Assembly: GCF_040054535.1 (NCBI RefSeq)
Contig: NC_090780.1
Location: 7,960,501 to 8,024,500 of the forward strand
Direction: 5' to 3'
Length of the DNA stretch: 64,000 nucleotides
Source: Antennarius striatus
Lineage: Eukaryota > Chordata > Actinopteri > Lophiiformes > Antennariidae
The stretch's first letter is position 1, and every line of letters begins with the position of its first letter. A program made the position numbers and the translations under genes. Shown here one piece after another: positions 44,901 through 54,710 of this stretch. Below the pieces are notes generated by a model. The model was not told the DNA's origin and ran no database searches. It was given only the letters and a program-made list of their open reading frames with translations.

Positions 44901-46546
44901 TTAATAAAAAGTGATTTAATTTATTTTTACTTTTCATTGTACAGAAAATTAATATATGCATTAACGATATTTAAGTCAGTAGTTCCCAAACCATGTTGAT
45001 AAAGTTCCATGTTGAGAAAACAGGGCTGACCTCCAGTAGCTCCTCCTCCAAGCTGAGCTCCAGTTCCTCCTCCTTAGTGGCTGAAGGATCGACAAGTCCT
45101 CCCATAGATCGGGTCTGTCTGCGAGTTGTCCGCTCCGGATTCCTCCTGGACTCTCTACCAGCTGCACCAGAACGTGATGGACGCTGAAGCCAGTTTGCGA
45201 AAAAAGAAAAATCTATTATCTATAATCCTATTATTCAGACTTTTGTTGACATATGAAGAAAAAGACAAGTAGATGTGTTTTCTGAATATGTTTCACCTTT
45301 CCTTTCCTCTAGAATTTTTTAGAAATCAGGTGATCTCAATTTCTGTCCATTATCCCTTATCCATCCATATCCCTGTGAATATGAACTATTTTCCTTGGGG
45401 TTCTATCATGTTAAACTCACAGAACCTCTCTCTTTTGTCTTGGGTGTTGCTGCTTGCTTTCTCAGAAAGCCTTCACCTCCTGGCATTGCCTGCAGGTCTG
45501 CCATCAGCTGAGCCAACTGAAAAGGGAGAGGATAAAAAATGGGTTTGAAAGGTGGCAGATTACAAATATGCTGATGTTTATGTATTCTTGCCTCAAACTT
45601 TTTATTGTCAGCTTTGGTTCTGTGCAGTGTCGGGTGGTGCCAGTGTTTAAATCAGCTAAAAAAACATTCATCAAACATTATAATGGAAGAACCCTTGGAA
45701 AAAAATGAGTATAAAAGTAAGTGACATGCAGTAAATACATATTCTGAGCTCTTCCTTTTTTTAGAGCCTGTTATGTGTTGTGTGTTTATATTTCTGGATT
45801 ACCATCGCTTTGTTGGCCTTAATGTTTTGCTCTCTCTTGGCCAGAAACGAACTGGCAACATCTTCTTGGTCAGATCCAGGAGGAGACTGAGAAATGGCCT
45901 TTTCTTCATGCTCATCTTGAAACGTGACACATCTCATTTTCTTTACACCTTTGGTGTTCTCTGACCTCTTACGCTGCCTCTTTCTCAATCTCTCTCCATC
46001 TTCCTCTGTCTCCTCAGCAGTGGACTGAGAGGTAAAGGAAGAGCCTTGAAGAACCACCCTCAGGTTGAAGGTGCGAGCACCACAAAATGATTTGGAGTTC
46101 GTTTTCTGTTCTTTGGGGGAACGACCGTGTTGGACTTCATCTTCATGTCCAAAACTCAAGTTCTGGTGGATATTTACATAACAGAATTAAAAATTATACA
46201 CTTTGTGTAACACACCTTGTTTCAAAATAGTAGGCATGTCCGTCAAGTCTATGTAAGTGAAGATTAACAAACTACCGCAAACCCGCAAAAAAGTAATGCT
46301 CCTTGATTGATTTTATGATGTTAACAGTCCTGGTCCCTGTTATAAATCTAAGACTTAGATTAATTTAAGTCTGCTTTTACAATCTGATGCTGGTTATAAG
46401 TAGACTTTGAGCTAAGTAAAATTACTCACTTCATCACAAAGATCGTTGATTTCATTTTCAGAAAATCCGTAAAATGTTCCCTCATGTTCAGAGTCCTCTG
46501 CCAACACATCAGCTAAAGTTAACGACTCTCCCGTGACGTAATCCAT
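38926..46546 (-). CDS. cdca7: CDCA7-family 4CXXC zinc-finger chromatin protein
   Basis: Minus-strand coding exons: 46546-46430, 46162-45803, 45516-45421, 45183-45031, 41201-41058, 40905-40756, 40293-40157, 38965-38926. They are in phase throughout, giving 398 residues. CDCA7 recruits the HELLS remodeller to support DNA methylation; human CDCA7 mutations cause ICF syndrome. Seen: an acidic N-terminus ([17 protein letters not shown]), [20 protein letters not shown], a basic [16 protein letters not shown], the pre-finger block [16 protein letters not shown], then the zf-4CXXC domain [51 protein letters not shown], all cysteines present, and the end [17 protein letters not shown]7 and CDCA7L are both close, so the exact paralogue is uncertain and may be a fish-retained third copy. 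A further 5' exon (donor at 46648) looks non-coding. The 3.8-kb intron 41202-45030 is filled by two transposons. Confidence 0.93.
39446..40107. mobile_element. TA-target DNA transposon (MITE), outer copy
   Basis: Termini ACAGTAATCCCTCGC (39447) and GGGGGATTACTGTA (to 40107) are inverted repeats next to TA. Its middle is split by the inner element 39676-40015, which belongs to the same family in opposite orientation. Lies in the last cdca7 intron, downstream of sp1. Confidence 0.75.
39676..40015. mobile_element. TA-target MITE, inner copy, 340 bp
   Basis: Terminal inverted repeats TACAGTGCACCCTCG (39675-39689) and CGAGGGCGCACTGTA (40002-40016). Its internal sequence (CCCATACTGATATTAAACAACC onward) is the reverse complement of 39583-39668 in the outer copy, which gives a long hairpin. 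No transposase. Confidence 0.8.
41526..43500 (-). mobile_element. RTE-like LINE copy C in cdca7 intron
   Basis: The longest copy here, in the same orientation as cdca7. From its 5' side it has an endonuclease start ([20 protein letters not shown] with [10 protein letters not shown] near 43135), then a deletion of most of the endonuclease, RT ([49 protein letters not shown]) and the C-terminal domain, ending at 41526. Several frameshifts are present and the catalytic FADD reads [10 protein letters not shown]. It is dead. Confidence 0.85.
43560..44870. mobile_element. Non-autonomous DNA transposon, about 1.3 kb
   Basis: Inverted termini TACAGTATTTTCCGCACTATAAGGC (43560) and GCCTTATAGTGCGGATAATATGGTA (ending 44869). 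Subterminal GGATTATAAGGCGCAC motifs occur near both ends. No transposase ORF, so it is mobilised in trans or dead. A related end occurs at 17020. In cdca7 intron 4. Confidence 0.75.
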
Positions 46547-46647
46547 CTCCAAACTCTGCAGAGACACGCAATGAACTAGTTCAGACCGTTGGATTCATAC
46601 ATATGTTTGTCATTCTGTAAAATAAGTAATATTTAAGCCATCTTTAC

Positions 46648-46860
46648 CACTATACTGCCGCTATCTGTTAACGGAGGCTCCCTGTCCCGTTTTAATTTAC
46701 CAACACGCAGTTTGAGGCGTCTCTGTTCAGCGGGGTCCCCTCACGCGCCAGTCCCTGTCCCAATCAGCTGATTGGCCATTAGAGGCGCGTGTCTCAGATC
46801 AGGTCCACTCCAGTTCAGCGGTGACTCAGACAACGCTGCGTGTCTCAAACTCCGCCCCCC
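46648..46860 (-). promoter_or_regulatory. cdca7 5' exon and CCAAT-box promoter
   Basis: A minus-strand donor (GTG|GTAAAG at 46648) ends a GC-rich first exon without an in-frame ATG, spliced to the acceptor CTCTGCAG just before the coding exon. Upstream, CCAATCAGCTGATTGG (46760-46775) is a perfect palindrome carrying two divergent CCAAT boxes, flanked by GGCGCG motifs of E2F type. NF-Y/E2F control would fit a cell-cycle gene; this is inference. Confidence 0.55.
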
Positions 46861-48149
46861 AGGATGCTTGATTTAATCGAGCTAAGTCTGTGTTAAGATC
46901 CAGAGGCACTAGAACGAAGCATTCACCTCCGTCTGCATCCATTAAAATCCTTGTTGACCTTCAGTAGTGCAGCCTCAGTGCGATGATTTCTCCAAAGGCC
47001 AGACAAATTTTTTTTAGAGTACATTAAAGATAATTTTGAAATTGACACATCATTTTGAGAGCAAGCGCCAAGCCTTTTTATTTTTTTCTATTTTTTAGCA
47101 GTGGTAACACAAGCATTTCTAGAATGTGAAGGAATATAACATTTTACTAAAAAAAAAAAACAAAGTGTAAAGGGTGCAGCACATTCTATAACCATAAAAT
47201 AAGACTAGATCAACTTCAAAACCATTTGTATTTTCGGGGCAATAAATCAAACTAGCAAAAGAAATAAATTAATTGGAGATCAGGATGTCAAAAGGAAAAT
47301 TTATCACAGGATCCTCAAAGATATTTTAAATGTTTCTTATAAACACCCACTGACTCACCACCAAGATTAACCAGTCAACTGTGGGTTGGTTGGTTAACAC
47401 CATCAGTCTGATCACTGATGATTGTCACCAAGTGTCAGTTGAAATATAAAATCAAAGTTAGAAAATAAAAAAATTGCACTTAAAAATGAAGTCTTGTTAA
47501 AGAAGGTTATTATTATAATATTTTAAAAATAGCAATGGAAAAAGATTTGCTGAGTAATTACACTAGATTCTTTTGTTTTTAAAAAGTGTCCTAAGTATCC
47601 CATAATTTGAATTAATGAACAGAGAGTAATAGGACCCACCTTATGTCATAATTTTGACAGGTCAGGTCAAACAAAAGTCACAAGGATGGGGGTATCCGGG
47701 GAAGGGGGATGTGTGGGAGCCATGGGGAATGGGTGGACTCACGTGGTGGGAGAGGGGCAGACTCACATGATCAGAAGGGAGGAGGGGATGGTGGGGTTGT
47801 GTTACAGAGGAGATATTTAATTTCTCTAAAATAATGTGATTAATGTAGTGCTTGTGGTGATAAAGAGAGCAGAAGATTGTGTTGAAATATTGTAGGGGAA
47901 CATCTTTATTATGATGTGGCAGATGTAATGCTTACGGCAACCTTTTTTTTAGAAAAAAGGGGTGAAAGCAAAAAAAAAAAGAAAATTGAAAAAAAAGTCA
48001 TTAAAAAACCTGCTACGTGAAATAAAGGTGAAAGCAGAGTAACCCTGCTCAAAAAACGTTGTTCTGACGCAGACATTTAAAATGTAAGAGTATATAAATG
48101 TGCTGAAAAATTAGACGCTAAAGACTCGCCTCTTTGGAACAAACAAAAC
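46861..48149. other. Intergenic, AT-rich, upstream of cdca7
   Basis: No coding exon recognised. It contains poly-A tracts and, at 47621-47676, one arm of a roughly 55-base sequence repeated in inverted orientation at 55424-55480 (see findings). Confidence 0.5.
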
Positions 48150-48603
48150 CTAGAACCAAGGCACTTACTGTAACATCCCACAACCTACCCTGACTTACTT
48201 TCAGAGTAGGTCAGGGTGCCCTAAAAGTAGTACCTGTCTAGTGCATATTTTTGATCTTTCAGGGTAGGTCAAAGCTATGCACTAGCTGTGACCATAGATC
48301 AAAGCTAGTGCATAGGTAGATCAAAGCACTAGCTTTGATCTATGGTCTAACACTGGCCTCCCTCATCTTTCTATCTTATCCATTTCCTGAGTGTACAAAA
48401 GTTGAACTTTGACCTTAACATATTTTTCTCAAGGTCAAGGTCATCATCTAATTTTCATCCCCTTTGCCGCCCTAGCTTTTTGTTTCATCTTTCTACCTGC
48501 AACGGTTGCGAAGATATTTGGTGGACTAACGAACGGATGGATGGACAGACGAACACATGAACACTGATGATTACAATACATCACTGCTTTGAAGCAGGAT
48601 GTG
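48150..48603 (+). repeat. Dispersed repeat family X, copy 1
   Basis: From CTAGAACCAAGGCAC to CATCACTGCTTTGAAGCAGGATG. It shares long blocks with 52476-52856 (CCTGAGTGTACAAAAGTTGAA, CAAGGTCAAGGTCATC, TTTTGTTTCATCTTTCT, GATTACAATACATCA). It includes the perfect hairpin at 48290-48347. Non-coding; class unknown. Confidence 0.7.
48290..48347. other. Perfect 22-bp stem hairpin
   Basis: Arm 48290-48311 (GACCATAGATCAAAGCTAGTGC in two parts: GACCATAGATC then AAAGCTAGTGC) is exactly complementary to 48326-48347, with a 14-base loop. Confidence 0.85.
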
Positions 48604-48967
48604 AAAAATGCTCATCATCATCATGTGTGAACCTACCATCAAGACCGAAGAATACATGCCTTCACTGGCCAAGGGGGCCAAAGTGCCGCTGTTCATCGAG
48701 ACACCGGTATGCATTTACAACAACGGGTATTCATATTTGGACAATATTATTCGTTCAAGCCTTCTCGTAGATTTTTCATCACTTTCTTTAGAATGGGGTC
48801 CTTTGCAGTCTCTGTGGCTATATTTGATAGTTGTTCCTGAGCGGCCGGAAACGCCGCATAGACCATGTTGACGTGAAGAACCATATCCTCTTCCGCATCA
48901 GTATCGTGCGTTACATTAGGAGCAGCTCTGGATAGTATATCCACAATGAACATCTGTGTGCCAGGTA

Positions 48968-49140
48968 CATATCTTCTTTTCCTTTCAGTTTTTCCCTTCA
49001 GGGGTCACCACAGCGAATCAATTGCCTCCATCTAGCCCTGTCCTTTGCACCCTCTTCTCTCACACCAACTACTTACATGTCTTCCCTCATTACATCCATA
49101 AACCTCCTCTCTGGTCTTCCTCTAGGCCTCCTGCCTGGCA
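48968..49140 (-). mobile_element. RTE-like LINE copy D, 3' end only
   Basis: About 170 bases matching the terminal part of copies A, B and C (CCCTTCAGGGGTCACCACAGCG, CTTCCTCTAGGCCTCCTGCC). It is inserted in the gypsy element between its DYELIYA and VDILSRA coding segments. Confidence 0.85.
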
Positions 49141-49208
49141 TATATGAGTTCATAATCATATCGATGAATTTTCATCATGAGTCTCTGCATCTGTGGCGAC
49201 ATGTCACC

Positions 49209-49385
49209 AGTGTTCCCTCTAAGCTTGCGCACCTGTGCAATTGCGCGCTGTTCACACAGTCTTAGCGCACAAGAAATTCCATACTGCGCATAAAATAAAA
49301 TTTGATATAATATCCCGTGTGTTGTTACTGTTGTGTATTGCTGCCCTCTGCGCGTGTGTGAGTTGTGCATGAGTTCGCGAGACTT
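49209..49385. mobile_element. Probable DNA-transposon fragment in gypsy
   Basis: Starts CAGTGTTCCCTCTAAGCTTGC, which resembles a hAT-type terminus, and interrupts the gypsy RT/RNaseH frame (normal sequence resumes at MSPQMQRLMMKIH). The opposite terminus was not clearly recognised. Confidence 0.4.
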
Positions 49386-50516
49386 GGAGGCCATACTGCT
49401 GTATCTGTGTCTTATCCAGTCTGGTGTCATACTCTTTCTGTGTGGTGCCCCACGCAACCAGATCCTCCACACCCGCACGCCTTCCAGCCCCTCAATAATT
49501 TGCTCCATTGCACAGGGGAAGATTTCGGGGACAGAATTAATTCTAAAAGGCAAACATTGGTATGAGTACCTGCCAAATGGAGTATTAAAGGTGCACAGCC
49601 TAGCCCTCTCCTCATCAATCTTCTATTGCCAGAAGCCATGTGAGGCATCCATGTTAGAAAAGTACTTTGCTTCTGTCATTTCGCTGATTATTTCTTCCCT
49701 TTTCGGTATTTGATAGTGTTCTCTTTTAATGTTAGCATTTAGGTCCTTGGGGTCCATACAAAGTCGGAGTTTGTCACTTTTCTTTGATTTGACACAGATC
49801 ATAGAATTTCCCCAGTCTGTGGGCTCTTCTAATCTCTTTATGACAGCCAGTCTCTCCATGTGGTCTAGTTCTACCCTCTTTCAGGTAGAGCTACTGGGAC
49901 TCTTCTGGGTGAATGGATTACAGGTTGTGCATCCTCTCTCAGTTTGATAGAGTATGTGAACGGCAATGGTCCAAAGCCCTGAAATACATCTGCATATTTT
50001 GTATTATGGCATCCTGAGACTTAAATGCATTGCTTAGCAGGGCACTTTGCACATTTACAATTTCATTTATGGCATAGACTCGTTTAAGCAAGTCCAAATC
50101 CACATAGGCTTTGTCTCCCAATAATATCTCATGTCCATCGGGTACAACAGTGAACATCAACCGATGAAAGCCGTTCTTGTGTTTAATCGTCAACTTGCCT
50201 GTTCCTTTCGTCTCTATGCTTTGTCCATCATATGTCTTTGAAGCTACTGTTTTGGTTGATATTTTGGGTCTCTTTGAGATTTTATGCAACACTCCAGCTT
50301 ATTAGGTTTATTTTAACCCCTGTGTCCAGCTTAAAAGGAACTATAGTGTTATTCACCAGCAGAGGAGCAATCCAAACTTCACTCTCTAGTTCCACTGTAT
50401 GCACGTCTCCTCCACATCTGTATAGAGATAAAATCGGATCAGAACGAACCAGTCAATTTCACCTTCGGGAAGACTATAGTCAAGCTCCATTTGAGACCAG
50501 TGGAAAGAGCTCAGAA

Positions 50517-51365
50517 ATGACGACCGTCACGCATAACCCGCATCGCTTTGAGAGCTACAATATTATGTAAGGCAGGTGGGCAGGGGGTCTGCCCGGCTTC
50601 ACTGGCTCGCGAGTCATTTACAGGCGGGGAACAAACGTCATGTACAGGCAGGGAATCAAAACTTATTTTGATTCATATCTCCCCTGGTGAAACAATGCTT
50701 CAGTTTTGTTGAACCTCATCTTAAAACCGCCGCAAAAAATATAGTTTCTGACATGATAGGCAAGGCCGTCGCTAGAATCGGCAGCCCAACCCCCGCCCCC
50801 AATCGGGGAGTGCAGGAACAATCCGGCGGTTTGACGGTTCTGGTTGGAAGGCCCGGAAAGAGACCCCCAGGTCAGCATGTCACCACTGGTAAAAAACGCA
50901 GACGCGCCATCAAGAAAAAATCAGTCGACAGAAGCAGTGTCAAGAGGAGGAGCCTCGTCAAGACCTCGAGCGATATATTTTAAACTAAAAAAAAAACAAA
51001 AACAGCCCAACCCCAATAAAGCAGAGATGGCTCTTTTACATCAAAAATCAACGGAATGCACTATGGCGGAGCTGAATTTGTTTTCAGTCGCCATGACCCA
51101 GTTATCTGTAGATGAAAAGCTTTAAACCGAAATCATGCCCCTATCAGCCATTACCAACGGGGGCCCTGTAGAATTTTTCATTCCCGGAGACGGTGAAAAG
51201 TATTTGGATCTGAATGACACCCTGCTCCATGTGCGCGTGAAAATCTCCAACGAAGATGGTACGAACCTGACCAACGGTACCGCATCACCCTGATCAATTA
51301 TCCTCTCAATACCATTTTCAGCCAATGCAACGTGATTGCGGGAGAGAAACTGATCACTATCTTAA
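50517..51365 (+). pseudogene. Endogenous Maverick/adintovirus capsid-region remnant
   Basis: Two adjacent plus-strand coding relics. At 50517-50983 is a small basic protein, broken by stops, with an AAKNIVSDMIGKAVARI-type helix and a Lys/Arg-rich tail (KKRRRAIKKKS). At about 51135-51365 is the N-terminal part of a capsid-like protein (PLSAITNGGPVEFFIPGDGE, YLDLNDTLLHVRVKI), with a stop near 51289, then a shifted frame (LINYPLNTIFSQCNV). The order small basic protein then major capsid-like protein matches the capsid module of Polinton/Maverick/adintovirus elements as I recall it. No polymerase, integrase or termini seen. Heavily truncated and non-functional. Described only; the family call is from recognition. 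Confidence 0.65.
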
Positions 51366-51834
51366 ACCTATTTATTGTTTAGAAGAGGAGTTAACATGTC
51401 GATCCACCTCTCCAACAGGTTCTCAGTCCTGGCTGCTGCGCTGGAGTACTGAACCAATAACGCAACTACGGCTTCAGTAAACCGCCCATCCTACGTGACG
51501 GCGGTTGAAAACTTTTTAGAATGTCTAGCAAATTGAAATATATGTTGAAAAAAGCAAAAATGTGATAGTTTGCTGTATATGCAGAGCACCAGGCTCTATT
51601 GAAACATAAAAGGACTGGATTTAGGAAATGTGCTAAAAAACTAATCAAAAAGTGTTAATCTGTGTTGACTTTAATATTGATCTGCTCAATCCAAATAACC
51701 ATCAAAGGATGGATAATGTTATCAATATAATACAGTTTGAGTTGTTAACCAAAAATCACCAGACCTAGTAGAATCACATCCCACAGTGCTACTTTATTTG
51801 CTAACATATTCGCCAAGGATTTTCACCATATTCA
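51366..51834. other. Unassigned repeat-region spacer
   Basis: No supported gene. A short possibly coding relic follows the capsid remnant at 51396-51535 (ATGTCGATCCACCTCTCC onward), broken by stops. I could not assign it. Confidence 0.3.
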
Positions 51835-52123
51835 CCACTTCACAAATTACAGGCCTGTTTGTCTACTTCTACAATTTAAGAAAATTTTAGAAAAACTATT
51901 CAACAACAGATTAGACAGTTTCATAAACAAATATAAATTACTCTCCGACAGTCAACATGGATTCAGAGCAAACAGCAATGGAATTAACAGAATCAATGGA
52001 GATCACTGACACACTAGATCAAAAACTGCAATCAGTTGGAGTATTCTTAGATCGAAAAAGGGCATTTCACATAATTAACACCAACATATTAATCATTAAA
52101 ATTCTTTGGTATTATTAAAGTAC

Positions 52124-52204
52124 TCGTTCGTTCGTTCATTCGTTCGTTCGTTCGTTCGTTCGTTCGTTCGTTCGTTCGTTTGTTTGTTCGTTCATTCATT
52201 CATT
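52124..52204. repeat. (TTCG)n / (TTCA)n microsatellite
   Basis: Tetranucleotide TTCG array of about 15 units with TTCA and TTTG variants, inside the decayed LINE. Confidence 0.9.
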
Positions 52205-52475
52205 TGTGAAGTTGAGGGAATATACAGTACATCATCATGCTTGGACATTGCTTGTGGCATCCCCCAGGGGTCAGTGTTAGGTCCAGAACTGTTTCTATAA
52301 TATTGAAATTAGTTTTGTTTACAGATGGCACAAACATTTTTTATTGCGAGGGGAATCACCTGAGCTGTTGGAGAAGATCAGGACTGAAATGTACGAACTG
52401 AAGTTGTGGTTTGACAAAAACAAATTATCATTAAATTCAAGTAAAAACCAAATTTGCGTTATTTGCAAATTGTAA

Positions 52476-52856
52476 CTAGAACCAAGGCAGTCACAGACTG
52501 CAACATTTTGCGACACCCTTGATTTCAACATTGTACCCTGACCTACTTGCATAGGTCAAAGATCAGAGCTGGTGCTCTGCTCTACTTACTCACACTTGCC
52601 TTCTCCCTCATCTTTCTATCTTATGCGGTTCCTGAGTGTACAAAAGTTGAAATTTGACCTTGACCTAGTTTTCTCTAGGTCAAGGTCATCTCATTTTCTT
52701 CCCCTATGCCATCTGAGTAATGGGCCTTTTGTTTCATCTTTCTGTCTACAACGGTTACAAAGATATTTGTTGACTAGTTAATGGACAGACGGACAAACGG
52801 ACCAACACACGAACACTGACAATTACAATACATCACCGCTTTGAAGCGGGATGTAA
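52476..52856 (+). repeat. Dispersed repeat family X, copy 2
   Basis: Same blocks as 48150-48603, from CTAGAACCAAGGCAG to CATCACCGCTTTGAAGCGGGATG. It sits between the RT and C-terminal parts of the LINE, so it inserted into that LINE. This gives clean element borders. Confidence 0.75.
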
Positions 52857-53865
52857 TAAGAACACACAAGCACAGATACCAGAATATTGTGTTGACATTG
52901 AAAGAGTACATGGAAACAAATTTCTTGGGGTACTAACTGACGATAAAATAAATTGGAAGGCTCATGTAAAACATTCACAAAACAAACATTTCAGTTCTGA
53001 GGAAAGCAAAGCACTGTCTGGGCCACAAATCACTCTAAATTCTCTACTGCTCACTTATTTTACTTAATTACATTACTGTGCAGAGGTCTGGAGCAGTACT
53101 TACAAATGCACAATACAACCACTATCCACACTGTAGAAAAGAGCCATAAGAATCGTTCATTTGGTTATAGAGATCACACTAATTCATTACTCTTACAATC
53201 AAAAACACTCAAATTCATAGACCTGGTTCATTTTCAAACAGCACAAATCATGTATCAAGCAAAAAACAATTTACTTCCTGGGAATATTCAAAGGTTGTTC
53301 TTTGACAGAGATGGGGATTATAATCTGAGGGGGCAGCTATATTTAAAACATCAGAGGGCACAAACAACTTGAAAGGGTTTTAGTATTTCTGTTTGTGGAG
53401 TGAGGCTGTGGAATGGATTGGATGTGGAGCTCAAGAAATGTCCAAGTATGACCCAGTTTTAAAATGGTACGAACACATGCTTTTCAACAAGTACAGGAAG
53501 GAAGAAGGGCTTCAACAATTAGGTGTTGTTATAAATTATTTTTTAATTTTTTTATTTCCACTACGTTTGTTTTCAGTACTTATTTTTTGTAAATATGTGT
53601 GTTTGTTTAATTTCTTCTTTTTCTGGTTTTGTAAATACTTGTGTCTATAAGTGATTGAGATAGTTGATTGTTAATGAAGTATTTGAGAAGGGGTAGGTTT
53701 AAATAAGCATATGCTTCACCATACTCCTTTTTGGACACGTGGGAATCATTGCTTTGAGTATTTTTATTGTCGTTTTATCTACTTTCATTGGTCTTTTTTG
53801 TTTTTCTGTTCAGTCTATTTTGTTGTTTTACTTCCACATGCACAAAATAAAAACAAGCACATTCA

Positions 53866-53902
53866 TCCATCCATCATCCATCCATCCATCCATCATCCAT
53901 CC
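53866..53902. repeat. (CATC)n microsatellite
   Basis: Short ATCC/CATC array just downstream of the kelch pseudogene. Confidence 0.85.
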
Positions 53903-53923
53903 ACCCACCTCCAGCGTTTACAC

Positions 53924-54493
53924 TTACTCTAATCGTGACAAGTTTTCATGACTTGTGATGTCTTGTTTCACACTGGGGTGATTGGAGACGGTGCAGCAGG
54001 TCAGACCCCAGTGAGCAGTCTTCATCGGACAGGTTCTAGTCCAGGTGTTAGTTTTAGCATCATAGTACTCAACACAATTGATTATGTGAAAGCTGATCCA
54101 GCCACCCATGACAAACAGCCTTTTGCTAATCACTGCGGTGCCAAAGTTATAGCGGGCGTTCAACATGGGGGGTATTTGACGCCACTCATTGGTCTCTGGG
54201 TCGTAGGCCTCAACACTTCTTAAAATGTTTTGCCATTGTAGCCACCAAGCTATGAGAACAAAATAAAAAAGACATGTTAGTGTTTGAGTTCAAATCAGAT
54301 TTAATCAGATTGTGAACACAGAATGCCTAACGGCAACTACACACCAAACAGAGGACATTGTCATTTTGTCAGCACTACTAGATAAAATGAGGTGCTGGCC
54401 TCACTTTAGGTTAGTTCTTCATTTACTCACCGCAAGGATCCGGTTGTCATACAAAATGACATGAACAAACATGCCTCCCCTGACCGCACGTCA
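53924..54493 (-). pseudogene. KLHL10-like kelch-repeat pseudogene, two exons
   Basis: Minus-strand C-terminal exon 54249-53924 encodes the last kelch blades (LGGYNGKT, SVEAYDPETNEW, MLNARYNFGTAVI, LFVMGGW, CVEYYDAKTNTW) up to a stop. A one-base deletion near 54221-54226 (TTTTAAG instead of a frame-preserving run) puts a stop after LGGYNGKTF, and the reading continues in the next frame. An upstream exon (54493-54431, donor GCG|GTGAGT) encodes FVHVILYDNRILA, the preceding strand, but opens with an in-frame TGA. No BTB/BACK exons found. Kelch family is certain; KLHL10-likeness is from the shape of the C-terminus. Confidence 0.7.
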
Positions 54494-54710
54494 CTGGAAA
54501 TAAGGGATCCTAGACTCGGGTGTTTGAACACTTTTTTTATGGAAAAGGAAGAGTCAGGTGAAGATTTATTCGGTCTTAAATGGTGGGAACTTTTCCAGAC
54601 AGGGTGTGCTCTTGAGGTAAGTCAGTGTCACTGCTCAGGCCTCCCCAGGTGAAGAAAAAAAAAAAGAAATTATGGAAAAAAAGAAATTAAATGGTTATAT
54701 TTAACCAGTG

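Larger units (their letters stand above)
48747..50435 (-). mobile_element. Ty3/gypsy LTR retrotransposon remnant
   Basis: Minus strand, in element order: aspartic protease motif FKLDTG (about 50330) with the downstream flap region (GHEILLGDKAY); RT at 49859-49623 with KRLEEPTDWGNSMICVKS, LRLCMDPKDLN and MDASHGFWQ; then MPFRINSVPEIF; a broken catalytic region (GVRVW then, in another frame, EDLVAWGTTQKEYDTRL); RNaseH-region MMKIHRYDYELIYA; and VDILSRA with the linker (about 48950-48750). There are multiple frameshifts and two insertions (48968-49140 and 49209-49385). No LTRs identified. Confidence 0.85.
51835..53530 (+). mobile_element. Decayed LINE reverse transcriptase
   Basis: Plus strand: RT fingers/palm relics (NYRPVCLLL, LLSDSQHGFRANS at about 51840-51980; CGIPQGSVLGPELF near 52255), a thumb-like KLWFDKNKLSLNSSKN at about 52400, KFLGVLTDDKINWKAHV at about 52920, and a C-terminal NKYRKEEGLQ near 53500. 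It contains many stops and is interrupted by the (TTCG)n tract and by repeat family X copy 2. Not active. Confidence 0.75.
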
